Shown: piece by piece, positions 1-5,835 of the stretch
Layout of the letters: every line of letters begins with the position of its first letter
How positions within the stretch are numbered: position 1 is the first letter of the stretch
Assembly: GCA_038230695.1 (NCBI GenBank)
Contig: JBBRMT010000143.1
Location: 1-12,126, forward strand
Direction of reading: 5' to 3'
DNA: 12,126 nt
DNA from: QHBQ01 sp038230695
Lineage (GTDB): Bacteria > Chloroflexota > Chloroflexia > QHBQ01
The notes under the pieces: model-generated
Database searches by the model: none
What the model was told of the DNA's origin: nothing
Seen by the model: the letters and a program-made list of their open reading frames with translations, nothing else
Translations under genes and position numbers: made by a program

Positions 1-195
1 CCCTGGACTTACTCCCACGTCGCCGATCACATGGCTCGGGCCGGTATTCGTGATCGTGCTGCCCGCAAGTACACCGAAACTGGCCGCCGTACCCAGCGGG
101 GGCAGGTTTGCGGCCAGCGCAGGCGCGGCGATAAGCAGCAACGCGGGCAGCAATAGGGCCAGAACGACGAGTCGTAGGTATCTTTTCAGCTTCAT
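1..195 (-). CDS. DUF3494 ice-binding-like secreted protein, N-terminal part (runs off left edge)
   Basis: Sixty-five codons are visible, starting at the ATG at 195 and running off the left end. The product begins MKLKRYLRLV, followed by a hydrophobic stretch and an Ala-rich signal peptidase site (APALAA then NLPPLG), so residues 1-29 are a clear signal peptide. The next residues (LPPLGTAASFGVLAGST) are the typical opening of the DUF3494 family, which includes bacterial and algal ice-binding proteins and many surface proteins of unproven ligand. The start is supported by AAAGGA nine bases upstream, the same arrangement as in the complete paralogue starting at 2150. The two N-termini are nearly the same at residue and base level, so this is the downstream member of a tandem duplication. 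Whether this copy also has the stalk and sorting signal cannot be seen. The family assignment is strong; ice binding itself is only inferred. Confidence 0.9.
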   Translation of the reverse strand, partial: MKLKRYLRLVVLALLLPALLLIAAPALAANLPPLGTAASFGVLAGSTITNTGPSHVIGDVGVSPG

Positions 196-271
196 GTAAG
201 TAGGTCCTTTCACGGCTGGGTATGATAGGCATAAAGAAGGGTCAGCCCGATATCTTGCCACCTACAGTAAT

Positions 272-300
272 ATTATACCCCACAATGTTAGCAAATGCAA
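272..300 (-). promoter_or_regulatory. Promoter of the left-edge DUF3494 gene
   Basis: On the minus strand there is TTGCAT (295-300), a 17-base spacer and a perfect TATAAT (272-277). The predicted start of transcription is near 265, which gives a leader of about 70 bases before the ATG at 195. The -35 hexamer and spacer are identical to those of the SLH operon at 5561-5589. Confidence 0.75.
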
Positions 301-446
301 CGCCTAATCATAGCGCTGGGGTGGTCAAGCATATCATTACATAAATGCAATTACATATGTAAATTGGTCGGTTTCTTCTGATTTTCCCTACCTTTCGCCC
401 GTAATCAACAGCTGGAGCCTCCAGGTTACTAAAGGATGGTAAGGTT

Positions 447-487
447 GGGGCATAGCTATGCCCCCTGCGTAGGCAAGGGGCATAGCT
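447..487 (-). terminator. Hairpin element downstream of the complete DUF3494 gene
   Basis: An 11-bp perfect stem (AGCTATGCCCC at 454-464 with GGGGCATAGCT at 477-487) encloses a 12-base loop. The left part also forms an 18-base perfect palindrome (447-464), so two mutually exclusive hairpins are possible. The core closely resembles the terminators at 2613-2642 and 9396-9427, but here no T-run follows the stem. It lies about 40 bases beyond the stop codon of the gene at 525-2150, so a transcription-ending or mRNA-stabilising role is likely, though not as clear as for the other two. Confidence 0.55.
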
Positions 488-524
488 AGTAATGAGGTTC
501 GCACTTAATTTACCAATGTGTCTG

Positions 525-2150
525 TCACTCAAGGCGCTTTCGGTGCAGGCTAGCGATGGATAGGCCAACTGCCAGCAGCAGCGTACCGAGGAGCAGGATA
601 AACGGGCTGACCCAGATGAGGCCGCCGCCGGTATGAGGCAGGTTAGGTGTCTCCGATATTACCGTGAATAGAGTTGTGATGCTGGTAATGCCTACCGCCG
701 GTGTGTTGGTCATGACTGCGGGTATGTTGGTGACAATGCCTGCTGCCGGTGTGTTGGTCATGACTGCCGGTACGATGGTGACGATCGCCCCCGGCGTAGC
801 CGTGAGATTCGCTCTGGGTGTGGTGGTGGCACTCACCACCTGCGTCTCAATTGGCATTGCTGTCTTGGTAGCATCTGCCACTCGCGTATTGTTTGGCACT
901 GAAGTAGCACTTGGCTGGCGGGTGGATTGAGGCGTTGGCGTGATGGTAGCACTCGGCATCGCCGTGTTGGTAGGCTGCGGACGGGTTGCCTGGGGCATTG
1001 CAGTATTGCTGGGTTGCGGCACCGCCGTGTTGGTGGGCTGCGGACGGGTTGCCTGCGGCATTGCGGTATTGCTGGGTTGCGGCATCGCCGTGTTGGTGGG
1101 CTGCGGACGGGTTGCCTGCGGCATTGCGGTATTGCTGGGTTGGGGCATCGCTGTGTTGGTAGGTCGAGGCGTAGCCGTGTTGGTCGGTCGCGGGCGGGTG
1201 GGTTGAGGCGTTGGCGTATTAGTTGCGCCGGGCTGCGGAGTGTTGGTTGCGCTTGGTAGTGGCGTGTTGGTTGCGCTTGGCAGTGGCGTGTTGGTTGCGC
1301 TTGGTAGTGGCGTGCTGGTTGCGCTTGGCAGTGGCGTGTTGGTTGCGCTTGGTAGTGGCGTGTTGGTTGCGCTTGGCAGTGGCGTGTTGGTTGCGCTTGG
1401 CAGTGGCGTGTTGGTTGCGCTTGGCAGTGGCGTGTTGTTGGGTGCGGGAACACGACCACAGGCTTGAATATTGTTGTTATCGAGTGATATTGCACCATTG
1501 CGGGCGTACAGACCACCCTTCGATGAGGCCGACGTATTGAGGGTAATCGAGGTTAGGGCCAGGATGTTGCCCTTGAAGCCGGTGTTCGTTCCCAGGGTCG
1601 CCGAACTGCCAATCTGCCAGAAAACGTGGCACGCCTGCGCCCCATTGATCAGCAGCACGCTGGCGCTGCTGGCGGTGGTAAGAGTACTGCCCATCTGGAA
1701 GATGAAGACGCTGCCGGAGTTGCCTTGACCATTCAGGGTGAGCTGTCCGGTCAGTTGGGCTGAGGAGTCGAAGCAGTAAACCGCTGAGACAAGCGTCATG
1801 CCGCCGAGATCCTGGCCGGTCAGGTTGGTGTTGCACGCCTGCCCAGCGGCATTGTTGTAGGCAGCCATCGCATCATTCTGGGCTTGCTGGGCGACCACGT
1901 CGCCAGCGTGGATTACGCCGGTCAACGTTCCAGGTGGGAAGCCCACTATTGCCGTGCCAGGGCTTACCCCCACACTGCCGATCACATTGGTGGGGCCGGT
2001 ATTCGTGACCGTGCTGCCCGCAAGTACACCGAAACTGGCCGCCGTACCCAACGGGGGCAGGTTCGCAGCTAGCGCAGGTGCGGCTAGCAGCAGCAAGGTG
2101 GGCAGTACCAGGGCCAGGGCAATGAGTCGTATGTATCTCTTCAGCTTCAT
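525..2150 (-). CDS. Secreted DUF3494 (ice-binding-like) protein with Thr/Pro repeat stalk and LPxTG-type wall anchor
   Basis: The 541-residue product has five parts: signal peptide (1-29, cleavage after APALAA); DUF3494 domain (about 31-233) with the family signature CHVFWQIGSSATLGT near 174-188 followed by GNILA; eight 8-residue repeats of the form NTPLPSAT (about 238-304); a second Thr/Pro/Gln stalk with three 21-residue repeats (about 330-397); and a C-terminal sorting-like signal, LPHTG at about 504-508, a hydrophobic segment and the basic tail HRKRLE. Four cysteines (106, 126, 174, 231) fall in the DUF3494 domain and could pair outside the cell. DUF3494 proteins bind ice in some organisms; in others they act as adhesins or have no known ligand, so the function is inferred. 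The start is the ATG at 2150, which has AAAGGA nine bases upstream and matches the paralogue at 195; an in-frame extension to 2189 has no support. It lies 329 bp upstream of its paralogue. Confidence 0.92.
   Translation of the reverse strand: MKLKRYIRLIALALVLPTLLLLAAPALAANLPPLGTAASFGVLAGSTVTNTGPTNVIGSVGVSPGTAIVGFPPGTLTGVIHAGDVVAQQAQNDAMAAYNNAAGQACNTNLTGQDLGGMTLVSAVYCFDSSAQLTGQLTLNGQGNSGSVFIFQMGSTLTTASSASVLLINGAQACHVFWQIGSSATLGTNTGFKGNILALTSITLNTSASSKGGLYARNGAISLDNNNIQACGRVPAPNNTPLPSATNTPLPSATNTPLPSATNTPLPSATNTPLPSATSTPLPSATNTPLPSATNTPLPSATNTPQPGATNTPTPQPTRPRPTNTATPRPTNTAMPQPSNTAMPQATRPQPTNTAMPQPSNTAMPQATRPQPTNTAVPQPSNTAMPQATRPQPTNTAMPSATITPTPQSTRQPSATSVPNNTRVADATKTAMPIETQVVSATTTPRANLTATPGAIVTIVPAVMTNTPAAGIVTNIPAVMTNTPAVGITSITTLFTVISETPNLPHTGGGLIWVSPFILLLGTLLLAVGLSIASLHRKRLE
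961..1149 (-). repeat. Three 63-bp tandem repeats coding for a Thr/Pro/Gln stalk
   Basis: Three consecutive 63-bp units (about 961-1023, 1024-1086, 1087-1149) encode 21-residue repeats containing MPQPSNTAMPQATRPQPT. Each unit is itself built from shorter NTA(M/V)PQ-type pieces. The repeats are in frame, so gain or loss of a unit would change stalk length without breaking the gene. Confidence 0.85.
1247..1438 (-). repeat. Eight 24-bp tandem repeats coding for NTPLPSAT
   Basis: Eight consecutive 24-bp units encode an 8-residue Thr/Pro/Ser repeat. The only amino-acid change is one Asn to Ser. A silent T/C difference alternates along the first six units in plus-strand order (T, C, T, C, T, C, C, C), suggesting expansion in 48-bp pairs followed by single-unit copying. 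This is a low-complexity stalk between the DUF3494 domain and the cell wall. Confidence 0.88.
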
Positions 2151-2612
2151 GAAAATATTTCCTTTCAGGACGCGGTGTGATAGAGCCATTAAGACTAGCG
2201 CTCTCCAAGCTGGTATAGTCGCTGTCGAGCGTGATGCAGCGATCGGGATATTGGGTTAGATGCCTTCGGGTTATTCGCTGCTCGTTGACAGACTGTGGGA
2301 GCAACTGTGGCTGCAAGATGAGACCCAGGGAAAATCAGGACTGCTGCGATATTTGATCGCGGGCTGATATTCTGAAGTTGTTGAGCCAATACAACATCCC
2401 ACCATCTATAATCAGAGTATAAGATACAACACCGGGTAAAGCAATTCCCCAGCGTAGTACTTTCGTTTTACAATGGTACTATACTGCCCTGTGCTATTAC
2501 TCTACACGGGGAAGGTAACAGGATTTTATGGCAGGTTTTCGTTAGCTCTGGGCTGCGGTCAACAAATGCGGCTGCAATAATGTTAAATAGGCGATTTGTT
2601 TGGGAGGCAAGA
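2151..2612. other. Intergenic region upstream of the DUF3494 gene
   Basis: No convincing gene is seen. The first 45 bases next to the gene resemble the leader of its paralogue (shared TCCTTTCA and GTGATAG-like blocks), so the leader was duplicated with the gene. A weak promoter-like pair on the minus strand (CTGCAT at 2234-2239, TATACC at 2212-2217) aligns with the paralogue's promoter. A better-scoring candidate lies at 2416-2444. Otherwise I see no repeats or RNA genes. Confidence 0.5.
2416..2444 (-). promoter_or_regulatory. Candidate promoter for the complete DUF3494 gene
   Basis: On the minus strand TTGCTT (2439-2444) is followed by a 17-base spacer and TATACT (2416-2421). The TTGC-type -35 and 17-base spacer match the other promoters in the window. 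The predicted leader would be long (about 260 bases), so the weaker pair at 2212-2239, which aligns with the paralogue's promoter, is an alternative. Confidence 0.42.
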
Positions 2613-2642
2613 CAAAGCCCCCTGCCGAAGCAAGGGGCTTTG
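2613..2642 (-). terminator. Terminator of SLH cassette A
   Basis: A 9-bp stem, CAAAGCCCC (2613-2621) with GGGGCTTTG (2634-2642), encloses a 12-base loop and is followed on the minus strand by the T-rich TCTTG. It starts 18 bases after the stop codon at 2660. The stem belongs to the same family as the hairpin ending cassette B at 9396-9427. Confidence 0.75.
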
Positions 2643-2659
2643 CAGTAGTGGGGTTGGCT

Positions 2660-4039
2660 TTACTTGCTCTTGGGCTGCTCGAACATAGCGATGAAGATGA
2701 GGTGGGCGGGCGTGTCTATCACCGCCTGCGCTGCGCCCGCTATGCCCGCCTTCGCCAAGTCGTCGCGCACCGCATTGGCGGTCAGGTCAACATAGTAAAC
2801 CGAAGGGTCGGCGGCCAGCGCAGGCAGGTCTTTGGCATCTATCCAGGCGTGCGTGGCGTACACACCCTTCAGACTCAGTTGCGGCGTGTTGGCTTGCAGC
2901 TTGCTGAACGCGCTGTCCACATCTGCCTGTGGCAGCGGGTCGGCGCTATTCGCAGGTGGCACGATTTGCAGCTTGTAATAAGGGGCGTAGAGCGGGTTGG
3001 GGTTCTCGTCAATCGCCCGCAGGTATGACACGCCCGCCGTCAGCTTGTGCGCGGTGGCGAAGCTGCGGAACTGATCGGCTGGCACATAATCCTTGAACAC
3101 AATCCAGGTTTCCACCGGCCCGCTGCGCTGCGACATTGACGCGACCATCTGCTTGTTTGCGGTGATGTATTGCTGGATGGTGGCTACCGAGGAGCTGTCG
3201 TTGAGCATCACCTGAGCATAAGGCTGGTTAGGCCCAACCGCGACAGCCTCAGCACTATGTTCGGTGCCAGACGCATCCTTGATTGACGAATAACTCCAAG
3301 TGCTGAAGCTAGCCTGATGTACCACGTTCGGTCCCATAAGGACACCAGGCAAGGTATCGCCATAGTGAAATAGCTTGGGAGCAGTTGAGAGATGAAGCGT
3401 AGTTTGCAGTGTTATTGTTCCAGCTGGAAGGCTGGGGTCATTCAGTACCTCTCTTAGACCTTTACCATCCGGTGAAGCCATAAAAACTGTTGCTGCCCCG
3501 GCCCAAAGATCATACACGTACACGAGATACTTTGCCTTTACGGTCACACCGCCGACTACTAGGCCAGGCAAGTTTCTTTCTATGAAGTTACCCTTTAGGA
3601 TTACCAGCGCTAGGGGAGGTGTTTCTATTGTTACCGATTCCTCATCAACAATACCAAGTGAGGCTAGCTCTGCCCATGTAGTAGCCTTACTAAGGACCAC
3701 GCGATCGGTACCCCCGTAAGGTTGATTATAGGTTAGGGCTATCTTTCCTATTTCGCTAGGAGATACGTTTACCAACGAGTGCGTCTTCGGTGTAGCGTTA
3801 CTGACTTCACGCTCTTTGGACGTTTCATCGGTTAGATACTGCTCAGTGGGGTTGGGGCTAGGCAATCCTTGAATGCTGGTATGCCCAGCAGCCCGCTGAA
3901 CAGATCCATTAGATGTTGGTGAGCCTGAATAACTGTTTGAAAGTGTATTGATTGAAGCGTAGGATGCTAGAAGAAATAGCAGCAAGCTAGCACCCAATAC
4001 CGCTATCGTATTTCTCGAAATGCCCATCTTAATTTTCAT
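2660..4039 (-). CDS. Cassette A protein A2: secreted or membrane-anchored protein of unknown function
   Basis: The 459-residue product has a basic start (MKIKMGISRN), one hydrophobic segment (about 12-29) and then an exported Ser/Thr/Asn-rich stretch. No cysteine occurs anywhere in it. I do not recognise the family. Blocks shared with the paralogue at 9442-10866 include IETPPL, VYDLWAG, SPDGKGL, NDPSLP, FKDYV, GVSYLRAIDE and YAPYY. The last 72 residues are nearly identical to the paralogue (63 of 72 by eye), ending IFIAMFEQPKSK. The C-terminal half alternates short predicted strands and helices, distantly recalling inhibitor/propeptide-type folds, but this is a guess. The ATG at 4039 is chosen because AAGGAG lies five bases upstream; an earlier in-frame TTG at 4060 would place that ribosome site inside the gene. 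It follows A1 by 28 bases, so the two are co-transcribed and probably work together at the cell surface. Confidence 0.85.
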   Translation of the reverse strand: MKIKMGISRNTIAVLGASLLLFLLASYASINTLSNSYSGSPTSNGSVQRAAGHTSIQGLPSPNPTEQYLTDETSKEREVSNATPKTHSLVNVSPSEIGKIALTYNQPYGGTDRVVLSKATTWAELASLGIVDEESVTIETPPLALVILKGNFIERNLPGLVVGGVTVKAKYLVYVYDLWAGAATVFMASPDGKGLREVLNDPSLPAGTITLQTTLHLSTAPKLFHYGDTLPGVLMGPNVVHQASFSTWSYSSIKDASGTEHSAEAVAVGPNQPYAQVMLNDSSSVATIQQYITANKQMVASMSQRSGPVETWIVFKDYVPADQFRSFATAHKLTAGVSYLRAIDENPNPLYAPYYKLQIVPPANSADPLPQADVDSAFSKLQANTPQLSLKGVYATHAWIDAKDLPALAADPSVYYVDLTANAVRDDLAKAGIAGAAQAVIDTPAHLIFIAMFEQPKSK

Positions 4040-4067
4040 CTTTTTCTCCTTACCGCTCAAATTGAAG

Positions 4068-5474
4068 TTACCACTGCATCTGCCAAGAATACGATATACA
4101 TTGGCCTATGAGTCCGCCAACATTGTTAACGGTTAGGCTTGGGTTATAGCACCAGTTGTAAGTAGATTGTGGGTTCGCAGTAGTATATGCCGCAACTTGG
4201 ACATCAGAACTACCAAGCGGTATGGCTTGATTACTAGTCTCAGCTCCAGCAGCGGCTAGGGGCAGAGAATCTGCCCCAACATATGATGTTCCCCCAACCT
4301 TCACGCAGTTATATGTATTGGGGTAACAGTAATATCCATTCCAGTAGCCGCTGGCCAAGTCCGTGACATAATACTGGCTGAAGACGTTAGGGTCACTGCT
4401 GAGAGCAATAGTTGTCATAACAGTATTATTGTACCCCCCGCCAGCCGATTTTGATGCTATGTACGGGTGGAGTCCACCGCCATCTCCATAGATGTCGTAG
4501 AGATTTGAGCTTGGCCCTACTTCTACAAACGCAAGCGAGGTGAAGTTGGGATCATTGTTGCTTGTGCCTACAGGACCAGCCGCGAAGTGAGTAACATTGT
4601 TACCTGTCGGTGTATTGCGGTTGGCACGCACCCCTGAATAAGGGCTGCGCTCTTGTGTAAAAGTAAGTACTTGACCAAGAGGGGCTGGAACAACGGTCCG
4701 CCAGACGAAGACCGCAACATCACCACGTATTGTCGGCGTATCGGGCGAGAAACTGCCTCCATCTTGGACAATAATGCTGTTCTCGTCAAGTGTTTCGATA
4801 TACTGGTATGCCCAGTGGTTGGTAGGCACATCAGTAAAACTAGAAGAGGATGGCGCAAAATATGGATAGGGAATACCGTTAGTAGTGGCTGCTCTAACCA
4901 GGAAGGCCGATGCCTCAGAACGAAGTACGAGGTTTTCCGGGCGGAAAGTGTGATCAGGGTATCCCATAACTACACTTCTGTTGCAAGCAGCAACAATGTA
5001 GCCATAGGCGTAGTAGCCAGTCGAAACATCACTGAAACTACAGTTAGAATTTGGGTGTTCGTTAGTAGGCCAGTGATAGGTTCTGCCTATAATAACAACA
5101 AATTGTGCACGAGTAACACTGATTCCAGGCCTGAAACAGGGCCAGCTAAGGTTAGCCGCTGCACACTGGGCAGAAGTAAAGCCGGTGATGTATCCTTGTG
5201 ATGTCATAAACTGAACGGCCGGACAATCATAGTCGCTGGCAGCCACATCGGTAAAGCCGGCGCAAGGATTGGGAACTGGCGTAGCTACATCAGGTATGAT
5301 TGATGGATTTTGCTGGGGATCAGTGGAGGGATGAGTTGCTTGAGGCTGAGGTAGAGGGCTGGAGAAATAGCTACTGGGTTGTTGCGCCTGCGTGGTTGAG
5401 GCCAGCAAGGTTATAGCTACAAGCGTCACTACGATAAAGTAGTACGGGGGGGAGGTAGTTCGCTGAGTCTTCAT
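4068..5474 (-). CDS. Cassette A protein A1: secreted protein with three SLH domains and a four-Cys C-terminal domain
   Basis: The 468-residue product has a signal peptide (1-30, cleavage after STTQA), a Pro/Gln-rich linker (31-70), three S-layer-homology domains (about 73-130, 147-195, 213-260; each starts F(T/S)DV and ends near a basic residue) and a C-terminal domain (about 300-468) that I do not recognise. SLH domains bind secondary cell-wall polymers and hold proteins in or under the S-layer, so this protein should sit on the cell surface. The C-terminal domain has four cysteines (383, 390, 442, 459), the block GAETSNQ near 410 and a Trp-rich end (SYSWQMQW). These features recur in the B1 remnant at 10924-11461, which makes it a real domain. 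The ATG at 5474 has AGGAG seven bases upstream. It is the first gene of an operon with A2. Classical SLH motif residues (TRAE) are partly changed, for example TRAQ in SLH1 and RSEA in SLH2. Confidence 0.9.
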   Translation of the reverse strand: MKTQRTTSPPYYFIVVTLVAITLLASTTQAQQPSSYFSSPLPQPQATHPSTDPQQNPSIIPDVATPVPNPCAGFTDVAASDYDCPAVQFMTSQGYITGFTSAQCAAANLSWPCFRPGISVTRAQFVVIIGRTYHWPTNEHPNSNCSFSDVSTGYYAYGYIVAACNRSVVMGYPDHTFRPENLVLRSEASAFLVRAATTNGIPYPYFAPSSSSFTDVPTNHWAYQYIETLDENSIIVQDGGSFSPDTPTIRGDVAVFVWRTVVPAPLGQVLTFTQERSPYSGVRANRNTPTGNNVTHFAAGPVGTSNNDPNFTSLAFVEVGPSSNLYDIYGDGGGLHPYIASKSAGGGYNNTVMTTIALSSDPNVFSQYYVTDLASGYWNGYYCYPNTYNCVKVGGTSYVGADSLPLAAAGAETSNQAIPLGSSDVQVAAYTTANPQSTYNWCYNPSLTVNNVGGLIGQCISYSWQMQW

Positions 5475-5521
5475 CCTATGTCTCCTCTCCAGGTAATGGG
5501 CGGGTAGCCACCAGTTGTTGT

Positions 5522-5555
5522 CTACAGGCTGTGATTTACAGGTTGTAAACTACAG
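5522..5555 (-). promoter_or_regulatory. 14-bp-period direct repeats in the leader of cassette A
   Basis: CTGTAG/CTGTAA occurs three times at exact 14-base spacing on the minus strand (5550-5555, 5536-5541, 5522-5527), starting at the predicted transcription start. The same arrangement, with four copies, is kept upstream of cassette B at 11495-11542. A binding site for a regulator on one face of the DNA or an mRNA leader element are both possible. Confidence 0.6.
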
Positions 5556-5560
5556 AGCCT

Positions 5561-5589
5561 ATTATAGCACCGAGTGCGTAGAAATGCAA
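5561..5589 (-). promoter_or_regulatory. Promoter of SLH cassette A
   Basis: On the minus strand TTGCAT (5584-5589), a 17-base spacer and a perfect TATAAT (5561-5566). The expected transcript leader is about 80 bases. It is divergent from the ABC-F promoter at 5731-5759; the 140 bases between them show no other clear element. Confidence 0.75.
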
Positions 5590-5730
5590 GGGTTTTTCCA
5601 ACGGGTTTTTCGGCAATTTGTCGGACCCAATGAAAGTAGCCATTTCTGATAGCGACCACATGATCACAGCGATGCCAGTGGGTTTAATACATCTTTTGCC
5701 GTATTTTAATTATCCTACACCAACCAGATA

Positions 5731-5759
5731 TTGCCCTTCAGCGATATGGGTGTTATAAT
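5731..5759 (+). promoter_or_regulatory. Promoter of the ABC-F gene
   Basis: TTGCCC (5731-5736), a 17-base spacer and a perfect TATAAT (5754-5759). The expected leader to the ATG at 5836 is about 70 bases. I see no uORF, attenuator hairpin or ribosome-stalling leader of the kind that controls antibiotic-induced ABC-F genes. Confidence 0.7.
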
Positions 5760-5835
5760 TTATATGACCGCGAGGCCAGAGGCGATGCCGCCCCTGGTCT
5801 TTGGCATATAACTAGATGAGAAGGTTGTGAGTATA

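Noticed and set aside
308..568. An 86-codon minus-strand open frame between the two DUF3494 genes
   Set aside because: It overlaps the 3' end of the complete gene and the hairpin at 447-487, has no ribosome site and shows no recognisable sequence.
1247..1438. CRISPR-like array
   Set aside because: Units are contiguous 24-bp coding repeats without spacers, inside a gene.
664..1540. Several open frames on the plus strand opposite the DUF3494 stalk region
   Set aside because: They are read-through of the 24-bp and 63-bp coding repeats in the antisense direction; repeat units of a multiple of three keep all frames open. No ribosome sites or family-like sequence.
2407..2412. TATAAT on the plus strand in the intergenic region before cassette A's terminator
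   Set aside because: No -35 at an acceptable distance (TTGAGC is 20 bases away) and no plus-strand gene downstream.
2600..3028. A 142-codon plus-strand open frame opposite the A2 gene
   Set aside because: It runs through the terminator and antisense to the most conserved part of A2; a similar antisense frame occurs opposite B2 only because the two genes are paralogous.
5760..5835. Attenuator or ribosome-stalling leader before the ABC-F gene
   Set aside because: I looked for a short leader peptide and paired hairpins, as in antibiotic-induced ABC-F genes, and found neither.
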